From contig JARKRC010000027.1 in the NCBI GenBank assembly GCA_029974595.1, forward strand, positions 248,001 through 312,000: a stretch of DNA of 64,000 nucleotides, read 5' to 3'. Below are positions 1 through 8,549 of the stretch, one piece after another. Numbering within the stretch: position 1 is the stretch's first letter; each line of letters starts with the position of its first letter. The DNA is from Ereboglobus sp. (lineage in GTDB: Bacteria; Verrucomicrobiota; Verrucomicrobiia; Opitutales; Opitutaceae). A model generated the notes under the pieces. That model was not told where the DNA came from. It was given only the letters and a program-made list of their open reading frames with translations, and ran no database searches. A program made the position numbers and the translations under genes.

Positions 1-624
1 CTCGATCCCATCACGCCGCAATACATTTCCGACCTGATCTGCTGGTCGGCCATCGGCGCGCGTACGACCGAATCGCAAACCCACCGGCAGATGGCCTCCG
101 GTTTGTCCATGCCCCTCGGTTTCAAAAACGGCACTGACGGCTCGCTCCCCGCCGCCATCAACGCGATCAAGGCCGCCTCGCAGCCGCAGACTTTCCTGGG
201 CATCAACCTCGACGGGCAGGCATCGACGGTTGTCACGCGGGGCAATCCGCATTGCCACATCGTCCTGCGCGGCGGCTCGCACGGTCCGAACTATTCGCCG
301 GAGCACATCGCCGAGGCGGAGCGCGTGCTTGCGAAGGCAAACCTGCCGCGTTCCATCCTGATCGATTGCAACCACGACAACTCCGCGAAGCAGCCCGAGC
401 GCCAGCCCGAGGTGCTGCGCGAAGTGATCAGCCAGATCAACGCCGGCAACACCTCGATCATAGGCGCGATGATCGAAAGCAATCTCCACGCCGGCAACCA
501 GCCCTTCCCGCAACCGCGCGAAAACCTGAAATACGGGGTCTCGATCACCGACGGCTGCATCGGCTGGGAAACGACGGAGTCGCTCGTCCGCGAATTGCAC
601 GCGGCGCTTGCGCCGCGCTTCTGA
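1..624 (+). CDS. aroG: 3-deoxy-7-phosphoheptulonate (DAHP) synthase, class I, 5' truncated by window edge
   Basis: The frame is open from base 1, so only the C-terminal 207 residues are visible. It condenses phosphoenolpyruvate and erythrose 4-phosphate, the first step of the shikimate pathway, in the cytoplasm. Visible class I motifs are [58 protein letters not shown] and [10 protein letters not shown]. These hold the metal-binding His, Glu and Asp and the substrate-binding Arg/Lys residues of the AroF/G/H family. The C-terminus ends normally for the family. Which feedback isozyme it is (Phe, Tyr or Trp sensitive) cannot be told because the N-terminal regulatory part is outside the window. 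Confidence 0.95.
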   Translation, partial: LDPITPQYISDLICWSAIGARTTESQTHRQMASGLSMPLGFKNGTDGSLPAAINAIKAASQPQTFLGINLDGQASTVVTRGNPHCHIVLRGGSHGPNYSPEHIAEAERVLAKANLPRSILIDCNHDNSAKQPERQPEVLREVISQINAGNTSIIGAMIESNLHAGNQPFPQPRENLKYGVSITDGCIGWETTESLVRELHAALAPRF

Positions 625-636
625 GCGTCATGCGCC

Positions 637-978
637 TCAGCCTGGCGGCCAGCCCATCTGGCGGCTGGCGAGCATGTGCACATGGAGATGCGGGACGGTC
701 TCGCAGGCGTCGGGACCGTTGTTGATCACGAGGCGGAAGCCGCGGTCGAGATTGAGTTTTTTTGCGACAACGCCGGCGGTCGTGATGAGGTGGCCGAGGA
801 GCTGCTCGTCCGACGGCGCGGAATCGGCGGCGCGCGCGATCACGCGCTTTGGCACGATGAGCAGGTGCACGGGGGCCTGCGGCTGGATGTCGTGGAGGAC
901 GATGCACTGATCGTCCTCGTGTTCGATTTTCCCGGGAATCTCGCGGTCGATGATGCGCTGGAAGATGGTTTTGCTCAT
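637..978 (-). CDS. HIT family nucleotide-binding protein (HinT-like)
   Basis: A 113-residue cytoplasmic protein of the histidine triad family, which hydrolyses nucleoside phosphoramidates or similar nucleotide conjugates. The C-terminal catalytic triad HLHVHML is present, as are the N-terminal MSKTIFQRIIDREIP and the central VPKRVI typical of HinT. An in-frame ATG exists 14 codons upstream, but the family N-terminus begins at MSKTIF, so I start at 978. It converges on aroG with a 12-base gap. The exact substrate is unknown, as for most members. Confidence 0.93.
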   Translation of the reverse strand: MSKTIFQRIIDREIPGKIEHEDDQCIVLHDIQPQAPVHLLIVPKRVIARAADSAPSDEQLLGHLITTAGVVAKKLNLDRGFRLVINNGPDACETVPHLHVHMLASRQMGWPPG

Positions 979-1021
979 GGGTGAATAAGGAAACGCCTGA
1001 CGATGCTGGGGGAAAAACAAA

Positions 1022-1522
1022 TCAGAGGAAGAGCAAATGCAGCTTTGCGCTGCGCGGCGTGCGCGCGGCGGCGAGTTCGCGGATGAAGGCGAGCAGCTCC
1101 TCGTAGTCGCGCACGCGCTTCGGCGTGGCGCGCTTGTCGCGAGGCAGGAGCGCGGGGCGGAGGTTGGTGATGAGAAGCGTCGATTCGTCGTAGGGCGCGA
1201 GGTGCTTGAGGCCGGCCATCACCTCGTTGCGCGCGAAAAGCGGCGTGGCAGCTTCGAGCGACTTGGCGGCGTCCCAATGATAAAAACCGTGCTTCTCGTG
1301 CTCGTGGAAAAATTTCTCAAGCAGTTGCGCCGCGGCGGCGGTGAACGCGGCATCGTAGGTCGAGGCCATCTCGGGATGCTCGACGGTTTGCTTTTCAAGT
1401 TCGGCCAGGCTGAAGGCGATGGCGGCCTTTATTTGTTCGGCCAGATAGAGATCGCGCCCGGTGACGTGTGCGAAGAGCGAATTGACAAAGTGGAGGCGGC
1501 GGAGTTCGTCGCGAGTGGACAT
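1022..1522 (-). CDS. conserved-looking hypothetical protein, 166 aa
   Basis: I do not recognise this protein. It is soluble, without signal peptide or membrane segment, and mostly predicted helical in its first half (LRRLHFVNSLFAHVTGRD, then a long amphipathic stretch rich in Ala/Glu). It ends in a basic tail. Codon usage matches the neighbours and the frame is clean, which supports a real gene. It lies 43 bases upstream of the HIT gene on the same strand, so the two may be co-transcribed. No function is assigned. Confidence 0.7.
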   Translation of the reverse strand: MSTRDELRRLHFVNSLFAHVTGRDLYLAEQIKAAIAFSLAELEKQTVEHPEMASTYDAAFTAAAAQLLEKFFHEHEKHGFYHWDAAKSLEAATPLFARNEVMAGLKHLAPYDESTLLITNLRPALLPRDKRATPKRVRDYEELLAFIRELAAARTPRSAKLHLLFL

Positions 1523-1632
1523 GCACCCTGTGTATGTGCAAACGGGCGCGGGCTGCCAAGCTTCCGCAAAAAAACTTATTCACAACATGGACCGCAGGGG
1601 CGGGTGGCGCGCGTTGTCCATGGTGCCGCAGC

Positions 1633-2220
1633 TTAATTCAGCTTCAGGAAATTTTCCAGAATTCTCATGCCGCCCTGGGTGGCGATGGATTCGGGGTGAA
1701 ACTGCACGCCCCAGATCGGAAGTGTTTTGTGGCGCAAGCCCATGATTTCGCCCTGGTCGGTTTCGGCGGTGATTTCGAGGCAATCGGGAAGGGTGGCGCG
1801 CTCGACGAGGAGCGAGTGGTAGCGCGTGGCGTGGAATCCTTGCGGCATGCCGTGAAACACATCGGTGTTTTTGTGGAGGATCGGCGATGTCTTGCCGTGC
1901 ATGAGGCGTTCGGCGCGCACGACGCGGCCTCCAAAAAACTGCCCGATGGACTGATGCCCGAGGCACACGCCGAGCAGGGGGCGCACGCCTGCGAATGCGC
2001 GGATGATTTCAAGCGACACGCCGGCCTCGCCCGGCGAACACGGCCCCGGCGAAATCAGCACGCGGTCGGGCTTGAGCGCGAGGGCGTCGGCGGGCGTGAT
2101 CCCGTCGTTGCGAAACACGCGCTGCTCCACGCCCAGCTGTCCGAAGTATTGGACGAGATTGTAGGTGAATGAGTCGTAGTTATCGATGACGAGTAGCACG
2201 GGAGGAACAAAACACACCAT
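1633..2220 (-). CDS. trpG: anthranilate / aminodeoxychorismate synthase glutamine amidotransferase subunit
   Basis: A class I glutamine amidotransferase of 195 residues that hydrolyses glutamine and passes ammonia to TrpE or PabB. Family motifs are in order: [31 protein letters not shown], the nucleophile loop [16 protein letters not shown] with its Cys, and the QFHPESI His-Glu pair near the C-terminus. The length is normal. The first codons (MVCFVPP) are longer than usual, so a start at GTG just before LLVIDNYD is possible. No trpE or pabB is adjacent, so folate versus tryptophan use cannot be decided and the protein may serve both. Confidence 0.93.
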   Translation of the reverse strand: MVCFVPPVLLVIDNYDSFTYNLVQYFGQLGVEQRVFRNDGITPADALALKPDRVLISPGPCSPGEAGVSLEIIRAFAGVRPLLGVCLGHQSIGQFFGGRVVRAERLMHGKTSPILHKNTDVFHGMPQGFHATRYHSLLVERATLPDCLEITAETDQGEIMGLRHKTLPIWGVQFHPESIATQGGMRILENFLKLN

Positions 2221-2232
2221 TTGCCGCGCTGG

Positions 2233-3018
2233 TCAAGCGGCTGCGATGAGCGCGCCGCGCATGACAAATTTTTGCCAAATCGCAACCAGCCCGGCAACAA
2301 TCGCCCAGCTCAAAAGCACACCGGCGGCGATGTCCCCCGGCCAGTGCATGCCGAGCGCGAGCCGCGTCGTCCCGACACATGCCGCCCACGCGACCGCCGC
2401 ACCGCAAAACACGCGGCTCGCGATTCCGTTGCGCCACAAAAGCGCGACGCTCAAAAAGGCCCAGACCGCCGCAAACGACATGTGACCCGACGGAAACGAA
2501 AATCCCGTGTCGCGCTTCCAGTGCGCGAGCTGCGCCCGCGGCACGCGCGCATCGTTCCTCATGGCAGCGTCCAGCCAGGCTGCGCGCTCGCTCCGTCTCA
2601 GCGCGTAAAAATTATCGGGGCTGAAATCGTGCTCCCTGCCAGCCCACACAACATACGGACGCGGCGTCTCCACTGTATTTTTGACCAGTGATTTGGCTCC
2701 CTGTCCGAGCAGGATCGCCGCGAGGCAGAGCGCGGAGAGCGCCGCGAGTTGCCGCCAGCCGGAAATCCTTTTGCGCAACAACCACGCCAAGATCGCCGCC
2801 AGCGCGAAACTCGTGCCGACCGCATACGGAAATCCGCCGGTATTTGTAATGAGCAACGCGACCCGCGTCCACGCGCCGCCGTCGTCGGGCAGCCAGCGCC
2901 AGCCCGTGATCCACACCGCGAGCGCCGGCGTGATCAGCGCCGCTGCCGCGACCAAGGTTGGCGCGATAATGCCGCCGTTTGAGTCTTCGGGTGTGTTTGG
3001 AATGGAAGCGGGTCGCAC
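2233..3018 (-). CDS. PAP2 superfamily lipid phosphatase (PgpB-like)
   Basis: A 261-residue polytopic membrane protein with about six hydrophobic segments. The acid phosphatase signature is complete: KNTVETPRP (motif 1), FPSGHMSF (motif 2, catalytic His) and TRLALGMHWPGDIAAG (motif 3, nucleophile His and Asp). Such enzymes dephosphorylate phosphatidylglycerophosphate, undecaprenyl pyrophosphate or lipid A on the periplasmic face. The substrate is not predictable from sequence. It begins a minus-strand pair with trpG (12-base gap) and is divergent from trhP across about 130 bases. Confidence 0.9.
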   Translation of the reverse strand: MRPASIPNTPEDSNGGIIAPTLVAAAALITPALAVWITGWRWLPDDGGAWTRVALLITNTGGFPYAVGTSFALAAILAWLLRKRISGWRQLAALSALCLAAILLGQGAKSLVKNTVETPRPYVVWAGREHDFSPDNFYALRRSERAAWLDAAMRNDARVPRAQLAHWKRDTGFSFPSGHMSFAAVWAFLSVALLWRNGIASRVFCGAAVAWAACVGTTRLALGMHWPGDIAAGVLLSWAIVAGLVAIWQKFVMRGALIAAA

Positions 3019-3147
3019 TCTGGAAAAAAGTTGGAACGGAAAACCACGCTGCCAGCGCGCTCGTCATTTTGAAATGCCAAACGCACGGATTGCCCTTCGC
3101 GGCGTGCGGATTACTGTCCGCGGCATTTCACACATCCTGCATTCGCC

Positions 3148-4506
3148 ATGTCCGCCAGCCACCTGCGCCGCCCCGAACTTCTCAGCCCTGCCGGCTCGCT
3201 CAAGAGCCTGCGTTTTGCGTGCGCCTACGGAGCCGACGCCGTTTACGCCGGCCTGCCGCGCTACAGCCTGCGCGTCCGCAAGAATGATTTTCGCAACGCC
3301 GCCGCCCTCGCCGAAGGCATTGCCGCCGCGCACGCCGCGGGCAAACGGTTTTTCCTCGCCGTCAACCTCGTCCCGCACGATCGCAAAGTGCGCACGTTCA
3401 TCGACGACATGACGCCCATCCTCGAAGCCGCGCACAAACCCGACGCGCTCATCATGGCCGATCCCGGGCTCATCATGCTCGTGCGCGAACGCTGGCCCGG
3501 CATGCCCGTGCACCTCTCCGTGCAAGCGGGCACAATGAACTCCGCCAGCGTTCGTTTCTGGCAAAAACTCGGGCTGTCGCGCATCATTCTCTCCCGCGAA
3601 CTTTCACTCGATGAAATCGCCGGAATCCGCCAGGCCTGCCCCGACATGGAGCTGGAGGTTTTTGTGCACGGCGCGCTCTGCGTCGCGCATTCGGGCCGTT
3701 GCTTGCTGTCGGGTTATTTCAGCAATCGCGACTCCAACCAAGGCGCGTGCACGAATGCATGTCGCTGGAAATACGGCATTATTCCCGATGGATCGAGCGG
3801 TGCGGACAAAATGCCCGCGCGGCACGATTTCGCGCGTGCCTTCGCGCCCGATGCCGCCTACCACCCGCATCCGCTTGCCGCGCAGGACTGGCTCATCGAC
3901 GAAACCGCTCGCCGCGCCGGGGAATACATGGAGATTTCCGAGGACGAAAACGGCACTTACATCATGAACTCGCGCGACCTTCGCGCCATCGCGCATGTGC
4001 GCCGCCTCGTCGAGATCGGTATCGATTCGCTCAAAATCGAAGGTCGCACAAAATCGCATTACTACGTCGCGCGCACCGCGCAACTTTACAGCCGCGCCAT
4101 CGCCGCCGCCGTTGCCGGCCGCCCCTTCGACCCGGTGCTTTCCGTAAAACTCGACGGTCTCGCGAACCGCGGCTACACGGACGGTTTTCTCGGCCGCCAC
4201 GAAGCGCGCGAAACGCAAAACTACGCCACCGGCGAATCGCGGCCCGACACGCAGGAATTTGCCGCCGAAGTGATCGCATATGATGATGCCGCGGGTTGCT
4301 CGACGCTCGACGTGAAAAACCGTTTCGCGGTCGGCGATCGCCTCGAAATCATTTCGCCGGAAGGCAGCCGCGACATCACGCTCGACGCGCTCGAAACCCA
4401 GGACGGCCAATCCGTAACCGAGGCTCCCGGCAACGGCCACATCGTGCGCGCAAAACTCGGCGCAACACGCGCGGGGCTGACGCTGGTGGCCCGGTATTTG
4501 AAGTGA
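3148..4506 (+). CDS. trhP: tRNA uridine-34 5-hydroxylase, U32 peptidase family
   Basis: A 452-residue member of the U32 family closest in pattern to TrhP (YegQ), which makes 5-hydroxyuridine at the wobble position of tRNA with help from prephenate. Visible motifs: RPELLSPAGSLKSLRFACAY near the N-terminus, YGADAVYAG, ALIMADPGLIMLVRE, VHLSVQAGTMN, and the Cys-rich stretch HGALCVAHSGRCLLSG followed by QGACTNACRWKYG, whose cysteines bind the Fe-S cluster. SLKIEGRTKSHYYV follows. A C-terminal small beta domain is present. It stands alone and converges on the adenine methylase gene. Confidence 0.92.
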   Translation: MSASHLRRPELLSPAGSLKSLRFACAYGADAVYAGLPRYSLRVRKNDFRNAAALAEGIAAAHAAGKRFFLAVNLVPHDRKVRTFIDDMTPILEAAHKPDALIMADPGLIMLVRERWPGMPVHLSVQAGTMNSASVRFWQKLGLSRIILSRELSLDEIAGIRQACPDMELEVFVHGALCVAHSGRCLLSGYFSNRDSNQGACTNACRWKYGIIPDGSSGADKMPARHDFARAFAPDAAYHPHPLAAQDWLIDETARRAGEYMEISEDENGTYIMNSRDLRAIAHVRRLVEIGIDSLKIEGRTKSHYYVARTAQLYSRAIAAAVAGRPFDPVLSVKLDGLANRGYTDGFLGRHEARETQNYATGESRPDTQEFAAEVIAYDDAAGCSTLDVKNRFAVGDRLEIISPEGSRDITLDALETQDGQSVTEAPGNGHIVRAKLGATRAGLTLVARYLK

Positions 4507-4539
4507 CCCGCAAGACGGCGCCGGCAGGAATGCGCCGCG

Positions 4540-5664
4540 TTACTTTTTTTCCAGCAAATAGAGAAATTCCTTCACATGGATCGCGCGCTCCCGGAGGTTC
4601 CGGCTGCCGCGGAAGGTATTATATTTTGTTTCGAGAACCGTGAGGCTTCCGCACTTTTTCAATCCTTCGACAAAGGTATCGCGCGCGATAAAACCCTCGG
4701 AATTGTAGGACATCAATATGAACCTGGCCCTGCATTTTTTCACGAGTTCGAGCAGCGCTGTTTCCGCCCCGGTTTTATAATTATAGCGCGAGCGGTTCCA
4801 ATCCGCGGGAATGCCGGAGATTTTGCTGGTTTTCTCCGGGCGTTTGTAATCGACCAGCAGGTTGAGCATGAAATAATTCGAGCCGTAGGGATGCTGGTTA
4901 TACGGCGGGTCGAGATACGCGACATCGACCTCGGGAATCTCATCGACGACCGTGTTTGCGTCGCCTTGCGTCACCGTGTGGTCGCACTCGAAACGCGAAA
5001 AAACCGGCACGTCGATCCCGATGTTTCCGAGGATGCGCGAGAGGGCGTTCCTGCCGTGTCCGCCGAACTGGCCGACGCGTTTTTTGTTTTTATAAAATCC
5101 TTTGAAGACGCCCGAGGTGTTTGCGTGGACGGACGCGCGGGCGAGCAGCGGGGCGAGAAAGAATTTCTGCATGTCCGCCGGGAGCCTGGCGATTTCCTGC
5201 CGCGCGGTGTCGAGAAACTGCGCATTGTGGCGCGTATAGAAGCAGCGGTCGCGGGGCGTTATGTTATTGTCGTCCTCCGGCGCATACATTTCGGCGATGA
5301 AGCCGCTGGAAAGATTTCGCGCCACGGCTTCCGATATGTCCGAGGCAATGGACTGCAGCCCGCCCGGATCGACATTCGATTTGTTTGTGAGATAACACTC
5401 GTTCGTGACGCGACTGTAATTTTCGAGATCGTTCGCGATTATGTATTCCGAGTGCTGTTTCAGATAACGCGCCACGATGCCGGTGCCGGAAAACAAATCG
5501 AGCGAGCGCAGCTTGTTTTTTCCGAGGCGCGTCTTGACGATATCGAGCCCCCTGCCGATGAACGGCAGCAACGCCCGCTTGTTGCCGATGTAGGTGATGA
5601 TTTGCGACTGGAGATAATCGCCGGATTCGACGGTGGTTTGCAGTGTGGCATCCATGCGTCTCAA
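4540..5664 (-). CDS. solitary D12-class N6-adenine DNA methyltransferase
   Basis: A 374-residue SAM-dependent adenine methylase. The N-terminal QIITYIGNKRALLPFI is the D12-class substrate and SAM loop, LRSLDLFSGTGIVARYL is the SAM-binding motif, and AYLDPPYNQHPYGSNYF carries the catalytic DPPY box. The region between them, residues about 130 to 270, is likely the target-recognition part. The gene starts 4 bases inside the 3' end of purU (5661-5664; a second ATG lies at 5655), so it is probably translated from the purU message. No restriction endonuclease, specificity subunit or mobile element lies nearby, so an orphan regulatory or decayed restriction role is possible. Target sequence unknown. 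Confidence 0.9.
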   Translation of the reverse strand: MRRMDATLQTTVESGDYLQSQIITYIGNKRALLPFIGRGLDIVKTRLGKNKLRSLDLFSGTGIVARYLKQHSEYIIANDLENYSRVTNECYLTNKSNVDPGGLQSIASDISEAVARNLSSGFIAEMYAPEDDNNITPRDRCFYTRHNAQFLDTARQEIARLPADMQKFFLAPLLARASVHANTSGVFKGFYKNKKRVGQFGGHGRNALSRILGNIGIDVPVFSRFECDHTVTQGDANTVVDEIPEVDVAYLDPPYNQHPYGSNYFMLNLLVDYKRPEKTSKISGIPADWNRSRYNYKTGAETALLELVKKCRARFILMSYNSEGFIARDTFVEGLKKCGSLTVLETKYNTFRGSRNLRERAIHVKEFLYLLEKK

Positions 5665-6542
5665 TCAAACACCACGGTCTTGTTGCCGTAGATGAGGACG
5701 CGGTGGTCGAGGTGCCAGCGGACGGCTTGGGCGAGGACGATTTTTTCGAGGTCGCGGCCTTTGCGGGCCAGGTCGTCCACACTGTGCCGGTGCGTGACGC
5801 GGGCGACATCCTGCTGGATGATCGGGCCGTCATCGAGCACGGGCGTCGCATAGTGCGCGGTGGCGCCGATGAGTTTCACGCCGCGGTTGTGCGCCTGATG
5901 ATAGGGCTTGCCGCCGGCGAAGGCGGGCAGGAACGAATGATGGATGTTAATCACGGGGAACGTCGCCCGGCCCAAAAAATCGGCGGAGAGCACTTGCATG
6001 TAGCGCGCCATGATCACGAGCTCGATGCCGAGTTTTTTGCAGAGCGCGAGTTGTCCGGCCTCGGCGGCGGCCTTGGTTTCGGCTGTCACGGGAATGTGAT
6101 AATAGGGCAGGCCGTAACCTTTCGCCGCAGTTTCGAGATCGCGGTGATTTGATACCACGGCGGCGATGTCGCACGGGTAATCGCCGGACTTCCAGCGCAG
6201 GACCAGGTCGTGGAAACAGTGGTCGAATTTCGATACAAAGATCGCGACGCGCATCCGGTGCGCGACGTCGGCCACTTGCACGTTCATGCCGAGGCTTTCG
6301 GCGAAACGGCGGAAGAGCGAGCCGTCGGACGCGAGACCATTGGCGGTGGCCGTCCACTCGATGCGTTGGAAAAAAACTTCCGCCTGCATGTCGCGGTGCT
6401 GATCGGCGTGGAGGATGTTGCCGCCGTTTTCGTAAATCCAACCGGAGGTTTTGGCGACGAGTCCGGGCCGGTCGTGGCCGTGAAGGAGCGCGACGAGGGT
6501 TGTTTCGGTGCTGGTGTCTGTGGAATTTGCGGAGTCGGACAT
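5661..6542 (-). CDS. purU: formyltetrahydrofolate deformylase
   Basis: A 293-residue enzyme that hydrolyses 10-formyl-tetrahydrofolate to formate and tetrahydrofolate, balancing one-carbon pools and feeding formate to PurT-type purine synthesis. An N-terminal ACT domain (VALLHGHDRPGLVAKTSGWI, residues about 16-95) is followed by a formyltransferase fold with the catalytic set INIHHSFLPAFAGGKPYHQA and GATAHYATPVLDDGPII (Asn/His/Asp). RMRVAIFVSKFDHCF marks the domain start. The length is typical. The stop overlaps the start of the downstream methylase. Confidence 0.95.
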   Translation of the reverse strand: MSDSANSTDTSTETTLVALLHGHDRPGLVAKTSGWIYENGGNILHADQHRDMQAEVFFQRIEWTATANGLASDGSLFRRFAESLGMNVQVADVAHRMRVAIFVSKFDHCFHDLVLRWKSGDYPCDIAAVVSNHRDLETAAKGYGLPYYHIPVTAETKAAAEAGQLALCKKLGIELVIMARYMQVLSADFLGRATFPVINIHHSFLPAFAGGKPYHQAHNRGVKLIGATAHYATPVLDDGPIIQQDVARVTHRHSVDDLARKGRDLEKIVLAQAVRWHLDHRVLIYGNKTVVFD

Positions 6543-6566
6543 GGGTAATTATTCGAAGGTTTTGTT

Positions 6567-6640
6567 TTGAACAGCGAAGGCGCAAAGGTCGCTAGGTAAT
6601 GAAATGACTTTTTAGCGGCCTTTGCGCCTTTGCTGTTCAA
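6567..6640. repeat. 27-bp near-perfect inverted repeat between purU and sufS
   Basis: Arms at 6567-6593 and 6614-6640 match at 25 of 27 positions as reverse complements, around a 20-base loop. The arms carry the GCGCAAAGG / CCTTTGCGC core that recurs in intergenic DNA of many environmental bacteria. There is no coding potential. It sits just beyond the end of... the purU promoter side and the 3' end of sufS, so it could terminate sufS (no good U-tract) or be a dispersed REP-like element. Confidence 0.8.
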
Positions 6641-6648
6641 TTCATTTG

Positions 6649-7884
6649 TTAACTGCCGAAAAACTTCAGGATTTTGCGGAGGGATTTTATCAGAATGTCG
6701 ATTTCTTCGGGCGTGTTATACACATAGAAACTCGCGCGGGTGGTGCTCGGCAGGCCGAGTTTGCGCATGAGCGGCTGGTTGCAATGGTGACCGCCGCGGA
6801 GGGCGATGCCGTCCTGATCCGCGAAGGTCACGATGTCGTGCGCATGCACGTCCTTGAAGGCGAAGCTCACAAGGCCGCTGCGTTTGCTGTTCTGGAGCGG
6901 GCCGAGGATCCGGATGCCGGGGAGCTCGGCGAGCGCGGCGCGGGCCTGGGCGGCGAGCGCGCTGTCGTGCGCGGCGATGAGGGGGCGTCCGAGGGCGTCG
7001 AGGTAATCCATCGCGGCGTGCAGGCCGATGGCGCCGGAGACGTCGGGCGTGCCGGCTTCGAAGCGTTCGGGCGACGGTTTGTAGGTGGTGTTGAAATATT
7101 CGACGTTGGCGATCATGCCGCCGCCGCTTTGCCACGGGGTCATGGCGTCGAGAAGCTCGCGGCGTCCGTAGAGAACGCCGATGCCGGTGGGGCCGCACAT
7201 TTTGTGCCCGGAGAAAGCGAGGAAATCGCACCCGATGGCGCGGACGTCGAGCGGTTCGTGCCCGATGGATTGCGCGGCGTCGAGGAGCGTGAGCGCGCCG
7301 GCTTTTCTGGCGCGCGCGCAAAGATCGGCGGCGGGGTTGATGGTGCCGAGCGTGTTCGAAATGTGCGTGAATGCGAAAATTTTCACCTCGGGCGTGAGCA
7401 GTTTGTCGAGCGCGTCGAGGTCGAGCCCGTGCTGCGCGTTTTCACCGGCGACGGGGACGTAGCGAAGCGTCGCGCCGGTGCGCTGCGCGATTTGCTGCCA
7501 GGGCACGAGGTTGGAGTGATGCTCCATCTCCGTGATGAGGATCACGTCGCCAGGGCGGAGATTGGCGGCGCCCCAGCTTTGCGCGACGAGGTTGATGGAT
7601 TCGGTCGTGCCGCGCGTGAAGACGATCTCGGCGGGATCGGCGGCGTTGATGAACTTGGCGGCGCGGGCGCGGGCGGCGTCGAAACCGTCGGTCGCGCGCA
7701 TGGAGAGCGCGTGGAGGCCGCGGTGCACATTGCTGTTGTCGCATTCGTAATAGCGCGCGAGCGCGTCGATGACAGCGCGCGGTTTGTGCGAGGTGGCGGC
7801 GTTGTCGAGATAGACAAGCGGATGGGGACCGACGTTTTGGTGAAGCGTTGGAAAATCAGCGCGGGTGCGGGCGAGAGACGACAT
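6649..7884 (-). CDS. sufS: cysteine desulfurase, SufS type
   Basis: A 411-residue PLP enzyme that takes sulfur from cysteine and hands it to an Fe-S scaffold. Visible: YLDNAATSHKPRAV near the N-terminus, EMEHHSNLVPW, DAAQSIGHEPLDV, the PLP lysine in FSGHKMCGPTGIGVLYG, and the persulfide-forming Cys in ALRGGHHCNQPLMRKL. The size fits SufS/CsdA. It lies 58 bases downstream of sufU on the same strand, a typical SufS-SufU pair. No sufBCD is in the window. Confidence 0.95.
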   Translation of the reverse strand: MSSLARTRADFPTLHQNVGPHPLVYLDNAATSHKPRAVIDALARYYECDNSNVHRGLHALSMRATDGFDAARARAAKFINAADPAEIVFTRGTTESINLVAQSWGAANLRPGDVILITEMEHHSNLVPWQQIAQRTGATLRYVPVAGENAQHGLDLDALDKLLTPEVKIFAFTHISNTLGTINPAADLCARARKAGALTLLDAAQSIGHEPLDVRAIGCDFLAFSGHKMCGPTGIGVLYGRRELLDAMTPWQSGGGMIANVEYFNTTYKPSPERFEAGTPDVSGAIGLHAAMDYLDALGRPLIAAHDSALAAQARAALAELPGIRILGPLQNSKRSGLVSFAFKDVHAHDIVTFADQDGIALRGGHHCNQPLMRKLGLPSTTRASFYVYNTPEEIDILIKSLRKILKFFGS

Positions 7885-7889
7885 TGAGA

Positions 7890-7909
7890 GAAGTGTGAAA
7901 AGTGAAAGA
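7890..7909 (+). repeat. 20-bp purine-rich repeat, copy 1
   Basis: GAAGTGTGAAAAGTGAAAGA occurs here, between sufS and sufU, and again exactly at 12924-12943. It is noncoding in both places. It resembles the tail of a dispersed intergenic element, of which little else is kept. Confidence 0.6.
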
Positions 7910-7942
7910 TGAAGAGTGAAATGCGATGCGCGCGCGCAAAAC

Positions 7943-8404
7943 TCAGGCGGCGGATTCGCCGGGCGATTGGTCCGGCTGTTTGAGCGCTTCGAGGGCGGCG
8001 TGCCAGGCGAGGGTGGCGCATTTTATGCGCGCGGGAAATGCGTGTACGCCGGCGAAGGCGGCGAGTTCCGTAAAGTCTTCGGGCGCTTTTCCGGTTTTTA
8101 CGATCTCGGCGAATTCGCTGAACGTCGTCGCGGCTTCCTCGGGGGTTTTCCCCTTGAGCTGCGTGGTCATGAGCGATGCGGAGGCTTGCGAAATCGCGCA
8201 GCCGGAGCCGTCGAACGTGATTTCCGCGATGCGATCCGGCGCGCCGTTTGCGTGTTCCATGCGCAGATACACCGTGCACTGGTCGCCGCAGGTCGGATTA
8301 TCGCCGGTGGCGACGCGCGTGGCGGTCGGCAATTTGCGGCGATTGCGCGGGCGCTTGTTGTGGTCGAGGATGACCGATTGATAAAGATCGTTGAGCTCGC
8401 TCAT
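7943..8404 (-). CDS. sufU: Fe-S cluster assembly sulfur acceptor SufU
   Basis: A 153-residue zinc-binding sulfur acceptor that receives persulfide from SufS. Family cysteines are present in NPTCGDQC, GSGCAISQAS and IKCATLAWHA. The SufU-specific insertion (GKTPEEAATTFSEFAEIV) separates it from IscU. The open frame extends 36 codons further upstream, but family similarity starts at MSELNDLYQSVILDH, so I start at 8404. It is the first gene of the sufU-sufS pair and is divergent from the autotransporter across 145 bases, which must hold both promoters. Confidence 0.94.
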   Translation of the reverse strand: MSELNDLYQSVILDHNKRPRNRRKLPTATRVATGDNPTCGDQCTVYLRMEHANGAPDRIAEITFDGSGCAISQASASLMTTQLKGKTPEEAATTFSEFAEIVKTGKAPEDFTELAAFAGVHAFPARIKCATLAWHAALEALKQPDQSPGESAA

Positions 8405-8549
8405 GACTGTTGAAACGCGCAAATATGCGAAAAACCCACGCCGTAGCAATAGCGTGAAAAAGCCGCGAAAACTTTGACTTGAATGTATCTTGCATCTGGA
8501 TACCCAAGTCACATCCGCCTCAACCGACCCTGTTTGCTTTCACCTCAAT

